Below, in pieces: positions 8,703-19,269 of a stretch of 64,000 bases of DNA (the first letter of the stretch is position 1; each line of letters starts with the position of its first letter). The notes below the pieces were generated by a model. That model was given only the letters and a program-made list of their open reading frames with translations. It made no database searches and had not been told where the DNA came from. The position numbers and the translations under genes are program-made. The stretch lies in the NCBI RefSeq assembly GCF_900015215.1, contig NZ_LN555523.1:1554381-1618380 (forward strand), written 5' to 3'. This DNA is from Romboutsia ilealis. Its GTDB lineage: Bacteria > Bacillota > Clostridia > Peptostreptococcales > Peptostreptococcaceae.

Positions 8703-8930
8703 ATTACTCTCCTTTAATTTTTAAATATAAAAATTATTTTTTATATAAAATAATATCATATATTTTATCATACCTTATAGATAAAATACAGATATTTGTA
8801 TCAAATTTTAATCTATAAGATATACCCTTTATTATATATTCATCTAGTCTAATTAAGTTTCTTTAAATATTCATTTATTTCAGTTGAACTTATACACAAA
8901 TATTTGTCCAAAATCATATATTAGATTATA
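8703..8930. other. Intergenic region, no gene seen
   Basis: AT-rich spacer. The only structure noted is a loose inverted repeat, CTTATAGAT with ATCTATAAG, around 8773-8820. No ORF with a ribosome site is visible. Confidence 0.5.
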
Positions 8931-8931
8931 A

Positions 8932-8994
8932 AAAAATACCTCCTATATTTGAATAAGTAGAACACCATCTTATCAAATATAAAAGGTACTTTAA
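8932..8994 (-). terminator. Intrinsic terminator after ABC-F gene
   Basis: On the minus strand TACCTTTTATATTTGATAAG pairs with CTTATTCAAATATAGGAGGTA (a few mismatches and one bulge) and is followed by TTTTTT; about 60 bases past the ABC-F stop. Confidence 0.7.
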
Positions 8995-9054
8995 AACCTA
9001 TAATAATTAAGTTTTAATTTATTAAATATACAATTTATAATTATATACTATAAA

Positions 9055-10683
9055 TTATGCATTTTGAAGCTCATACATTTTCTTTAATTGAGCTTGTATA
9101 TCTTTATTTTCAAGATACTCTTCTAAAGTAGTCTTTCTGTCCATTATTCCACCTGGAGTTATCTCTATTATTCTGTTTGCAAGAGTTTGTATCATCTCTT
9201 GGTCATGAGAGTTGAATAATAATACTCCTGGGAATTTCTCTAAACCTTTGTTTACAGAAGTTATAGATTCTAGGTCTAAGTGGTTAGTTGGGTCATCTAA
9301 AACTAAAACGTTAGCATTTGATAACATAAGTTTTGATAACATACATCTAACTTTTTCTCCTCCAGATAAAACTTGAGCTTGTTTTAAAGCTTCTTCACCA
9401 GAGAATAACATTCTTCCTAAGAATCCTCTTATGAAACTTTCACTCTTTTCTTCAGAGTATTGTCTTAACCAATCAACTAATGAGTATTCTACACCATCGA
9501 AGTATTGGTTGTGGTTTTTAGGAAGATAACTTTGAGAAGTTGTAACTCCCCACTTAAATGTACCGCTATCAGCAGTATCTTCTCCCATTAATATATTGAA
9601 TAAAGTAGTTATAGCTATTTCATCTCCCATAAATGCTACTTTATCTTCTCTATCTAATCTAAATGATACATTATCTAAAACTTTAACACCATCTACAGTT
9701 TTAGTTAATCCTTCAACCTCTAAAACTTCATTTCCTATTTCTCTTTCAGGAGTGAATCCAACATATGGATATCTTCTTCTAGATGGTTGTATTTCTTCAA
9801 CTTGTATTTTTTCTAATTGTTTCTTTCTAGATGTTGCTTGCTTTGCTTTTGACGCATTTGAACTGAATCTTGCGATGAACTCTTTTAATTGAGCTATTTT
9901 TTCTTCAGCTTTTTTGTTTTGATCTTTAGCAAGTTGTAATGCTAATTGGCTTGACTCATACCAGAAATCGTAGTTACCAACGTACATTTGTATCTTACCA
10001 AAGTCAACGTCAACTATATTTGTACATATTTGGTTTAAGAAGTGTCTGTCGTGTGATACAACTATTACGATAGAATCTTCTAAATCCATTATGAAATTAT
10101 TTAACCAGTTTATTGATTGGAAGTCTAAGTGGTTTGTAGGTTCGTCCATTATTAGTATTTCAGGTTTACCAAATAATGCTTGAGCAAGTAATACTTTAAC
10201 CTTTTCTCCACCTGTTAATTCTTTCATTTGCTTGTAGTGTAAGTCTTTAGTTATACCAAGACCCATTAATAATCTTTCTGCATTAGTTTCTGCATCCCAT
10301 CCATCAAGTTCAGCAAACTCTCCTTCAAGTTCAGCAGCTTTTATACCATCTTCTTCAGAGAAATCTGGCTTCATGTATAATGCATCTTTTTCTTGCATTA
10401 TTTGATATAGTCTTTCATGTCCCATTATAACAACATTTAAAACCGTATCTTCTTCATATTTGAAGTGGTCCTGTCTTAAAACTGACATTCTCTCTTTTTC
10501 TGTTATAGATACACTTCCTGTGTTTGCTTCTATATCACCAGCTAATATCTTTAGGAAAGTTGATTTTCCTGCACCATTAGCACCTATTATCCCGTAACAA
10601 TTACCTTTAGTGAATTTTAAGTTAACATCTTTGAATAACTCTTTATCACCAAATCTAAGTCCAACATTAGTAACTTGTAGCAT
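9055..10683 (-). CDS. ABC-F family ATPase, YkpA/YbiT type
   Basis: A soluble protein of two ABC ATPase domains without membrane segments (542 residues, normal length). Domain 1 has Walker A GANGAGKST (34-42), signature LTGGEK (~155) and Walker B LIMDEPTNHLD. A charged helical linker of about 60 residues follows. Domain 2 has signature LSGGEKVR and Walker B LVLDDPTNHLD, where Asp replaces the usual catalytic Glu. Its Walker A region reads MGDEIAITTL, without the canonical GK[ST]. ABC-F proteins bind the ribosomal E site and modulate translation or give antibiotic protection; this subgroup is a housekeeping one rather than a known resistance type. GGAAG precedes the ATG. The altered second site may be shared by the subgroup (recollection, not checked). 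Confidence 0.88.
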   Translation of the reverse strand: MLQVTNVGLRFGDKELFKDVNLKFTKGNCYGIIGANGAGKSTFLKILAGDIEANTGSVSITEKERMSVLRQDHFKYEEDTVLNVVIMGHERLYQIMQEKDALYMKPDFSEEDGIKAAELEGEFAELDGWDAETNAERLLMGLGITKDLHYKQMKELTGGEKVKVLLAQALFGKPEILIMDEPTNHLDFQSINWLNNFIMDLEDSIVIVVSHDRHFLNQICTNIVDVDFGKIQMYVGNYDFWYESSQLALQLAKDQNKKAEEKIAQLKEFIARFSSNASKAKQATSRKKQLEKIQVEEIQPSRRRYPYVGFTPEREIGNEVLEVEGLTKTVDGVKVLDNVSFRLDREDKVAFMGDEIAITTLFNILMGEDTADSGTFKWGVTTSQSYLPKNHNQYFDGVEYSLVDWLRQYSEEKSESFIRGFLGRMLFSGEEALKQAQVLSGGEKVRCMLSKLMLSNANVLVLDDPTNHLDLESITSVNKGLEKFPGVLLFNSHDQEMIQTLANRIIEITPGGIMDRKTTLEEYLENKDIQAQLKKMYELQNA

Positions 10684-10949
10684 TTGATTACTTCCTTTCT
10701 TTACTCAGAATTTTTTATTACACAATACTTTATATAATATATTATTTTTTTACATTAGTCAACTAATCTAATCCCTTAATATTGCTATATTTTAGCAAAA
10801 TTTATATATAAAATTTACTTTGTATAAACAACGTATTAAGAAGTATTTCATATCACCAATCGTGTATCCTTTCTACCTCTTATGATACATCCACTACTCA
10901 AAATAATCGTTAGATTATAAGTTTGTAACTATAAGTATGTTAATCTATA
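10684..10949. other. Intergenic region, no gene seen
   Basis: AT-rich spacer upstream of the ABC-F gene, presumably holding its promoter. No ORF with a ribosome site, repeat copy or convincing RNA structure was found before the hairpin at 10950. Confidence 0.5.
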
Positions 10950-11002
10950 AAGAGCTACCTTAATATAAATTTTATTTTTTAATTTATATTAAGATAGCTC
11001 TT
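10950..11002 (-). terminator. Terminator after FtsZ-like gene
   Basis: A long stem: AAGAGCTA and CTTAATATAAATT pair with AATTTATATTAAG and TAGCTCTT, with one mismatch. It is AT-rich and lies just past the stop codon at 11018. Confidence 0.75.
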
Positions 11003-11017
11003 AGAAAAATTTATTTA

Positions 11018-11737
11018 TTAGTTATATATTAATGAAACTTTTATTTTTTCTCCTAAGTCTTCTTTTAAATATAAAGAGAATATTGCTTCGTATGAGTCAT
11101 CACTCTTATCTTGTATAGCATTTAATAATTCATTTAGATATAAAATATCATATATTGAGCCCATTTCAACTAATATCATTAACTTTTTCCCAGTTAATTC
11201 ATCACTAGTTTTTATAGAATTTTCTTCAAGTTTATTTGCTATTTCTTCTACTGTATCATTCTTATCAAATTCACCATATGAGTATTTTATCCCCATATCA
11301 CTAGCTAGTCCTTCTTTTATATCTGTTAAATCTATACTTATAGTACATTCATCAGATATAGAGTCTATTATCATATCTATTATATTTAATAAAGAATCTG
11401 TGTTATCATTGTTTATCTTTATTTCTCTATTTATTTTTATCTCATTTTTATTTTCTTTATCACTTAAATCAAGACCTATACATAATACTCGTCTTTCATC
11501 AGCCATATATCCTATTGCATTAACTATTTGAAGAGATTGCTTATCTTCACTACTGTAAGTTAAAAGTAATATATCAACTCCATCAAGTAATGCTCTTACA
11601 TAGTCTTTATCTACATCTTTGTTTATATTTATTTTTTCTGTATCTATTTTTTCTACTATTTTACTTTCAACTTCTTCTAGTTTTTTTATACCTTCATTTC
11701 CTATACCTATTAATTTTGTGTTTTTTACCTCTTCCAT
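11018..11737 (-). CDS. Short divergent FtsZ/tubulin-like protein lacking the GTP loop
   Basis: The 239-residue product aligns by eye with FtsZ in order. KLIGIGNEGIKKLEEV corresponds to the IKVIGVGGGGNNAVN strand, LLDGVDILLLTYSSEDKQSL to ALKGADMVFVTAGMGGGTGTG, ISIDLTDIKEGLASDMG to INLDFADVKTIMSNKG, and the end (FSLYLKEDLGEKIKVSLIYN) to FGSVINENLKDEIVVTVIAT. The tubulin signature GGGTGTG is replaced by SSEDKQS, and much of the region between the two domains is missing. It should not bind GTP normally, so it is more likely a partner or regulator, or a diverged structural protein. It is 30 bases downstream of queT with the same orientation, but the queT terminator lies between. GGAGAT precedes the ATG. 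Confidence 0.65.
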   Translation of the reverse strand: MEEVKNTKLIGIGNEGIKKLEEVESKIVEKIDTEKININKDVDKDYVRALLDGVDILLLTYSSEDKQSLQIVNAIGYMADERRVLCIGLDLSDKENKNEIKINREIKINNDNTDSLLNIIDMIIDSISDECTISIDLTDIKEGLASDMGIKYSYGEFDKNDTVEEIANKLEENSIKTSDELTGKKLMILVEMGSIYDILYLNELLNAIQDKSDDSYEAIFSLYLKEDLGEKIKVSLIYN

Positions 11738-11755
11738 TTTATCTCCTAACTATTA

Positions 11756-11790
11756 ATTAAAGGATATATTAAGCTAATATATCCTTTAAT
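11756..11790 (-). terminator. Terminator overlapping queT 3' end
   Basis: TTAAAGGATATATTA pairs with TAATATATCCTTTAA around GC; the last queT codons are inside the stem. Confidence 0.7.
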
Positions 11791-12275
11791 AATTTTGAAT
11801 ATTTATTATTTAAAAATCTAAATAAAGGAACACCTATTATAGTTATTACCACAAATTGTCCAAATCCTACCTGTAAAATAGAAAGAATTAATGGCAATTT
11901 AAATAATCCATGTAACATTACTCCACCTATTATTATAGCATTTACTATAGTTGGCCACAATGATGCTATTATTAAGTATCCTTTTTTATCTTTCATATGT
12001 TTTCCTGTTAAATATACTAAATATACACTTATAAGTGTAGCTAATGTTCCAAGTATAATATCAGGTACTCCATAAGGACCTATTACATTTGCTAGAAAAC
12101 AACCTATTGTAAGTGATAGTATATATTCTTTTCCAAATAACGGAAGTAGAGTCATTACCTCTGATATTCTAAATTGTATTGGTCCATAGCTTATAGACCC
12201 AAGGACTAATGTTATTGTTGCATATAAGGCTGCAACTACACCTATTCTAGTTATTTTTTTTGTTTTTGATGTCAT
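11769..12275 (-). CDS. queT: QueT-family queuosine precursor transporter
   Basis: A 168-residue membrane protein with about five hydrophobic helices and the QueT-family start (RIGVVAALYATITLVL, followed by SYGPIQFRISEVMTLLPLF). QueT is the presumed membrane component that imports a queuosine precursor such as preQ1 or queuine for tRNA anticodon modification. The identification is strengthened by a preQ1-I riboswitch with terminator and antiterminator 115-220 bases upstream on the same strand. AGGGAG lies upstream of the ATG. The gene stands alone, with its own terminator overlapping the stop codon. Length is normal for the family. Confidence 0.92.
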   Translation of the reverse strand: MTSKTKKITRIGVVAALYATITLVLGSISYGPIQFRISEVMTLLPLFGKEYILSLTIGCFLANVIGPYGVPDIILGTLATLISVYLVYLTGKHMKDKKGYLIIASLWPTIVNAIIIGGVMLHGLFKLPLILSILQVGFGQFVVITIIGVPLFRFLNNKYSKLLKDILA

Positions 12276-12389
12276 ACTTTTTCTCCCTAAAATATATTAA
12301 GCCTATTTAGGTAAAATTTATGTCACGATATAACATCACTGCCACTTCAGTCATATCCGTTACTACACTCATAACTATTGTTTTAAAAT

Positions 12390-12418
12390 AAAATAAACCA
12401 TAGTTATGGGCTACGGTT
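12390..12418 (-). terminator. Riboswitch-controlled terminator upstream of queT
   Basis: On the minus strand AACCGTAG pairs with CTATGGTT around CCCATAA, followed by TATTTTATTTT. Its 5' arm (CCGTAG) is also complementary to CTACGG at the end of the riboswitch aptamer (12455-12460), so terminator and antiterminator exclude each other. Confidence 0.8.
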
Positions 12419-12454
12419 TTTTAATAAAAATTAAGCATAATAAAATACTTTTCA

Positions 12455-12493
12455 CCGTAGTTTTATTTATAGACAGGAGGCTTGCGAACTGTC
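12455..12493 (-). promoter_or_regulatory. preQ1-I riboswitch aptamer controlling queT
   Basis: On the minus strand the P1 stem is GACAG / CTGTC. Its loop reads TTCGCAAGCCTC and the A-rich tail TATAAATAAAACTA. This matches the preQ1 class I layout (short stem, C-rich loop, A-rich tail forming the pseudoknot). The tail runs straight into CTACGG, the antiterminator arm. With preQ1 bound the tail is held in the pseudoknot, CTACGG cannot capture CCGTAG, and the downstream terminator forms, turning queT off. The aptamer is seen; the switching mechanism is inferred from complementarity and from known preQ1-I switches. Confidence 0.85.
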
Positions 12494-12613
12494 TTATTAA
12501 TTTTATTTAAATATTATATATTATATAAACTTAAATTTCAAATTTATTTTTAGTAACATATATTTAAATTTTTTCATATTATAAAACAACAATATTTTAT
12601 TGATGGAGGTAAA

Positions 12614-12958
12614 ATGCCTAAAAATAAATTTCGTACTAAAAGAATGTGCGATATAAAAAATGGATGTAAAGAAATTGGTAATCAGTACATATTTTTAGTA
12701 AGTATAATAGCAGCTATAATAGCACAAGAAGTAGATGACAATGATGATTTAGATAACTTAGCTGGTTTTTTAATTGTACTAGGTGAACAACTAGCATTCG
12801 CTTCATCAATTAGAGACACTTGTGAAGCAGATGCAGGAGAAGAAGCTCAAAATATTATCAATCCAGAATTATCTATAGCTAAAGATTTATATCGATCTAA
12901 ATCACCTAAGAAAAAAATAGTGAAAAAAGTTAAGAAAAAAGTAAAAAAGAAACTCTAG
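12614..12958 (+). CDS. Small protein with hydrophobic core and Lys-rich tail (114 aa)
   Basis: Unrecognised. Residues 26-62 form two amphipathic or weakly hydrophobic helices (FLVSIIAAIIAQE, LAGFLIVLGEQLAFA) that may pack as a soluble helical hairpin; the core resembles small uncharacterised clostridial proteins (possibly DUF6774-like, low certainty). The last 17 residues are almost all Lys and Val (KKKIVKKVKKKVKKKL), suggesting nucleic-acid or membrane-surface binding. Only three cysteines. GGAGG precedes the ATG. It is divergent from the queT riboswitch and convergent with the next gene, sharing a terminator. Confidence 0.65.
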   Translation: MPKNKFRTKRMCDIKNGCKEIGNQYIFLVSIIAAIIAQEVDDNDDLDNLAGFLIVLGEQLAFASSIRDTCEADAGEEAQNIINPELSIAKDLYRSKSPKKKIVKKVKKKVKKKL

Positions 12959-12984
12959 CAGATAAACTACTAGAGTTTCTTTTT
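12949..12984. terminator. Bidirectional terminator between two small genes
   Basis: AAACTCTAG pairs with CTAGAGTTT around an 11-base loop, followed on the plus strand by CTTTTT; the stem overlaps the ends of both convergent genes. Confidence 0.8.
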
Positions 12985-13195
12985 AATATCTATGATTTTC
13001 TGATTCTTGTGGGTTTACAAATTTATGTTTTCTATTCATAGTTTCTTTGCTATATTTTGCTTCGTCTTGAGCTGCCATTTTTGCATTCACTTCTGTGTTA
13101 TTAGCTCCATTTACTCCTAGTTCTCTTGCAAACTCCACTTTTTCCTTCTTATAATCATACATCTTTTCTGTACTTGGTCTTTTCTTATGAGTCAT
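12983..13195 (-). CDS. Small hydrophilic protein (70 aa), unknown
   Basis: A 70-residue, highly charged, cysteine-free protein. The central FARELGVNGANNTEVNAKMA recalls the small acid-soluble spore protein style (FAKELGVN, Asn/Ala/Thr rich) without matching the alpha/beta or gamma SASP signatures, so a spore role is only a guess. AAAGGATG stands upstream of the ATG. Terminator shared with the convergent gene. Confidence 0.6.
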   Translation of the reverse strand: MTHKKRPSTEKMYDYKKEKVEFARELGVNGANNTEVNAKMAAQDEAKYSKETMNRKHKFVNPQESENHRY

Positions 13196-13268
13196 ATTGC
13201 CACATCCTTTTGGTTTTATTTCTAAGTTTATTATTTCACAGTTTTACTTTTTAATTCTTATAAAATTT

Positions 13269-14201
13269 TTAATTACCATGAATATCTTTAAGCTTATCTT
13301 TATCTAATCGAGCATCCTTTTTACCATATGCACATTTGCTAAATATTTTTTCAGCTTCGATTAAATCAAGTCCTAGTATTGTCATATTCTCAGGTCTAGC
13401 TTCTCCTAATCCATCTTTATATAATCCATATAAATAACAAACTGCTTGCGGTAAAAATCCAAGTAATCTTGCTCCTATACTATCTGCTGCTACTGGGTCT
13501 GTTGATGCTATTACAAGGCCAGGTGTATCAACTGCCATACCATCACTAGGTCCAGTTCCTATCATTGCCTTGTCTAAGCTAATAATTGATAAGTCTATTG
13601 GAACTTTTTTTGCAAAGCATCTTATAAAACCATGTAAGTCTTCATGAATTCCAGTTTGCTTTTTAGGGTATCCATGAATACTTGCAGGAGGGTAACCCAT
13701 AGCTATATTTTTAATGGCTGCAGTTACTGTAGCTTCTTCATGGTATTTTAATTGAGTAAATGAAATTATAACATCAGCATCCTTTATAACTTCATTTATA
13801 GGAGTAGATTTTATTATTTCATGATTTAGTTCTAAATCTATAAATGGTCCATAATTCATATCTACAAATTCTAAATTTTCTTCTTCTATTATTTTGTCAT
13901 ATCCAACACTTTTCATAACATCAGGAGTTTTAGCTCCTCCTGACCCAGTTGCTATAACTATTTTTGATGGTTCTTTTGTTTTTATGTATTGTATAAGCTT
14001 TTTCAAAGTTTTAGGACCTACAACTACACCATCTTTAGGTGCTTTATCTTTTACCCAATTAGGAGTTATTATTACTTTATCTCCCTTTTTTATAATCTTA
14101 TCCATAGGAAGTAAATCTAGAGCTTTTTCTAAGGATCTACCTTCACTCATGCCTTTTGTTATAGCTACTATTGGATCTTTTACTTTACGATTTCTTATCA
14201 T
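13269..14201 (-). CDS. DUF362 domain protein
   Basis: A 310-residue soluble protein of the DUF362 family. Features seen: IITPNWV near residue 45, the Gly-rich VIATGSGGAKT segment (~82-92), ISFTQLKYHEEATVTAAIKN, and the late VIASTDPVAADSIGARLLGF block typical of DUF362. Many DUF362 proteins carry a C-terminal 4Fe-4S domain; this one does not. The biochemical function of the family is not established. AGAGGTG precedes the ATG. A terminator lies between it and the OadB gene pair upstream, so it is likely a separate unit. Confidence 0.85.
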   Translation of the reverse strand: MIRNRKVKDPIVAITKGMSEGRSLEKALDLLPMDKIIKKGDKVIITPNWVKDKAPKDGVVVGPKTLKKLIQYIKTKEPSKIVIATGSGGAKTPDVMKSVGYDKIIEEENLEFVDMNYGPFIDLELNHEIIKSTPINEVIKDADVIISFTQLKYHEEATVTAAIKNIAMGYPPASIHGYPKKQTGIHEDLHGFIRCFAKKVPIDLSIISLDKAMIGTGPSDGMAVDTPGLVIASTDPVAADSIGARLLGFLPQAVCYLYGLYKDGLGEARPENMTILGLDLIEAEKIFSKCAYGKKDARLDKDKLKDIHGN

Positions 14202-14240
14202 ATTTTCACCTCTCTAGGTAAGTATTTGCATTTTTAGTAC

Positions 14241-14268
14241 AAAAAAATCCTCTTATTTAAGAGGACTT
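14241..14268 (-). terminator. Terminator after OadB/small membrane protein unit
   Basis: On the minus strand TCCTCTTA and TAAGAGGA pair, followed by seven T residues. Confidence 0.85.
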
Positions 14269-14276
14269 TAATCAAT

Positions 14277-14381
14277 TTATTTATCAAAATTATTTAATAT
14301 CTTTATAGCAAAATAAATTATACCCGTAACTAAAAATACACCACACATTCCGATAGCCATTAATTTTAATCCCTCAATCAT
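14277..14381 (-). CDS. 34-aa single-pass membrane protein downstream of OadB
   Basis: ATG at 14381 follows AGGGGGATATATT, and the ribosome site overlaps the oadB stop codon. The 34 residues start MIEGLKLMAIGMCG, form one transmembrane helix and end with a short charged tail (KILNNFDK). Its place immediately after the sodium-pump beta subunit recalls the OadG/gamma subunit, which is also a small one-helix protein, though it is shorter and lacks the Pro/Ala linker of true gamma subunits. Translational coupling to oadB is likely. Confidence 0.7.
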   Translation of the reverse strand: MIEGLKLMAIGMCGVFLVTGIIYFAIKILNNFDK

Positions 14382-14393
14382 AATATATCCCCC

Positions 14394-15515
14394 TTAAGAT
14401 AATAGTCCAAGTATAAGGCCACCAGCTATAACAGACGCTATTTGACCTGATACATTAGCACTTACTGAATACATTAATATAAAATTTTGAGGGTCTTCCT
14501 TTGTAGCTAACTTTTGAACTACTCTAGCTGACATTGGAAATGCAGATATACCAGCTGCTCCAATCATTGGATTTATCTTTTCTTTTTTAAATATATTTAT
14601 AATTTTTACAAATAATACTCCACCTATTGTATCAAATATAAATGCTATAAGTCCCATACACATTATAAGTAATGTAGATGTTTTTAGAAAATCGTCACCT
14701 TTCATAGTTGATGCTATAGATAGACCTAGTAATATTGTACAAATATTTACAAGTTCATTTTGAGCAGATTTAGATAATCCATCTACAACACCTGATTCTT
14801 TCATTAGGTTACCAAACATTAAAAATCCAATAAGAGGTATTGATTGTGGTGCTATTATCCCTGCTATTACTGTAACTACTATAGGAAATAATATTTTAGT
14901 TCTTTTAGATACTTTGCCTTGAGTATAACTCATTCTTATCATTCTTTCTTCCTTTGTTGTAACAAGTTTTATAGCAAATGGCTGAATGATAGGCACTAGT
15001 GCCATATAAGAATATGCTGCTACAGATATTGGTCCAAGTAAATTCTTGGCAAGTTGAGATGCTACAAATATAGAAGTCGGTCCATCAGCAGCCCCTATTA
15101 TTCCTATAGATGCAGCTTCTTTTAAGTCAAATCCAAATATTAAAGCTACTATTATAGTTAAAAATATTCCAAGTTGAGCTGCTGCTCCTAAAAATATTGT
15201 AAATGGCTTTTGAAGTAGTGGTTCAAAATCAATCATTGAACCTATTCCTATAAATATTAAAAGTGGAAATAGTTCCGTTGCTATTCCTTGTGAAAATAGT
15301 AAATCTAATATACCAACTACCTTACTATCTCCAAACAATTGAGTTATAGCTCCTGACAATGGTAAATTAGCCATTATTACTCCAAACCCCATAGGAAGTA
15401 ACAGAGTTGGTTCAAATTTTTTGTATATAGCTAAGTAAATTAGTATGCATCCAATTACTATCATAATTATATCTTTAATAGATATTGCACTTATTCCTGA
15501 CAGCAAACTATCCAT
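14394..15515 (-). CDS. Sodium-translocating decarboxylase beta subunit (OadB/GcdB family)
   Basis: A 373-residue membrane protein with about nine to eleven helices and the family's conserved blocks: FPLLIFIGIGSMIDF, IGIIGAADGPTSIF, and the late AGISAFPMSARVVQ and SVSANVSGQIAS. The beta subunit carries out Na+ export driven by decarboxylation of oxaloacetate, glutaconyl-CoA or methylmalonyl-CoA. No carboxyltransferase alpha or biotin carrier gene is nearby, so it is an orphan subunit with only a 34-residue partner. The substrate therefore cannot be assigned; the missing subunits may be elsewhere in the genome. The ATG is preceded by AGGGGTGGG. Confidence 0.9.
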   Translation of the reverse strand: MDSLLSGISAISIKDIIMIVIGCILIYLAIYKKFEPTLLLPMGFGVIMANLPLSGAITQLFGDSKVVGILDLLFSQGIATELFPLLIFIGIGSMIDFEPLLQKPFTIFLGAAAQLGIFLTIIVALIFGFDLKEAASIGIIGAADGPTSIFVASQLAKNLLGPISVAAYSYMALVPIIQPFAIKLVTTKEERMIRMSYTQGKVSKRTKILFPIVVTVIAGIIAPQSIPLIGFLMFGNLMKESGVVDGLSKSAQNELVNICTILLGLSIASTMKGDDFLKTSTLLIMCMGLIAFIFDTIGGVLFVKIINIFKKEKINPMIGAAGISAFPMSARVVQKLATKEDPQNFILMYSVSANVSGQIASVIAGGLILGLLS

Positions 15516-15650
15516 ATACCCACCCCTTTTACTATATGTAATTATAATATATTCTAAAGTTTTTTAATTGCTACAATCTATAAACTTCTGTTGTTCTATA
15601 CTATTATAAAATTTTTATCTATTGTCCATATTAAAATTTCTAGCTTATAG

Positions 15651-15864
15651 TTTTGCTTCGCTTATGCCCTGTGTAAGTAAATCACTTTAATTTACATATG
15701 GATGCTATCTTTTCTCTTGCCAATAACTTAATCCAGTGATTAAGTCCCTGTATTAATAATGAATTTCAAAATATTTTTTATGGTGAAAAGCAATTTATTT
15801 ATATTACTCAAATTCAGAAATTCATCTTACTTTTTAATATATTATAATTTACTATAAGCGTAAA
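15651..15864 (+). repeat. Degenerate copy of the intergenic DnaA-box repeat
   Basis: Recognisable at TTTTGCTTCGCTTATG, GAATTTCAAAATATTTTTTATG, CAATTTATTTATATTACT, ATTCAGAAATTCATC and TAAGCGTAAAAG, in the order of the intact copies. The DnaA-box position reads TTCATCTTA, so the box is lost. This copy is old. It fills most of the 395-bp gap between lacZ and oadB; no gene is present there. Confidence 0.75.
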
Positions 15865-15903
15865 AGAGCATATCCTTCATAATTTAGAAGGATATGCTCT
15901 TTA
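15864..15903 (-). terminator. Terminator after lacZ
   Basis: AAGAGCATATCCTTC pairs with GAAGGATATGCTCTT around ATAATTTA, a 15-bp perfect stem, just past the lacZ stop codon. Confidence 0.8.
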
Positions 15904-15910
15904 TAAATAT

Positions 15911-19217
<3,307 letters not shown>

Positions 19218-19262
19218 TAAACGCCCACCCTCCATAACAAAACGTGAGGGAGGGTGGGTGTT
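19218..19262 (-). terminator. GC-rich terminator after recQ
   Basis: AAACGCCCACCCTCC pairs with GGAGGGTGGGTGTTT, an unusually GC-rich stem for this region, 8 bases past the recQ stop codon. Confidence 0.85.
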
Positions 19263-19269
19263 TAATTAA

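Noticed and set aside
8773-8820. Inverted repeat CTTATAGAT / ATCTATAAG as an operator or terminator
   Set aside because: Long, unstructured AT-rich loop and no adjoining T-run; likely chance in AT-rich DNA.
12303-12370. Short minus-strand frame (MSVVTDMTEV) between the riboswitch terminator and queT, considered as a leader peptide
   Set aside because: No ribosome site, and the region is fully explained by the preQ1-I switch and its downstream leader.
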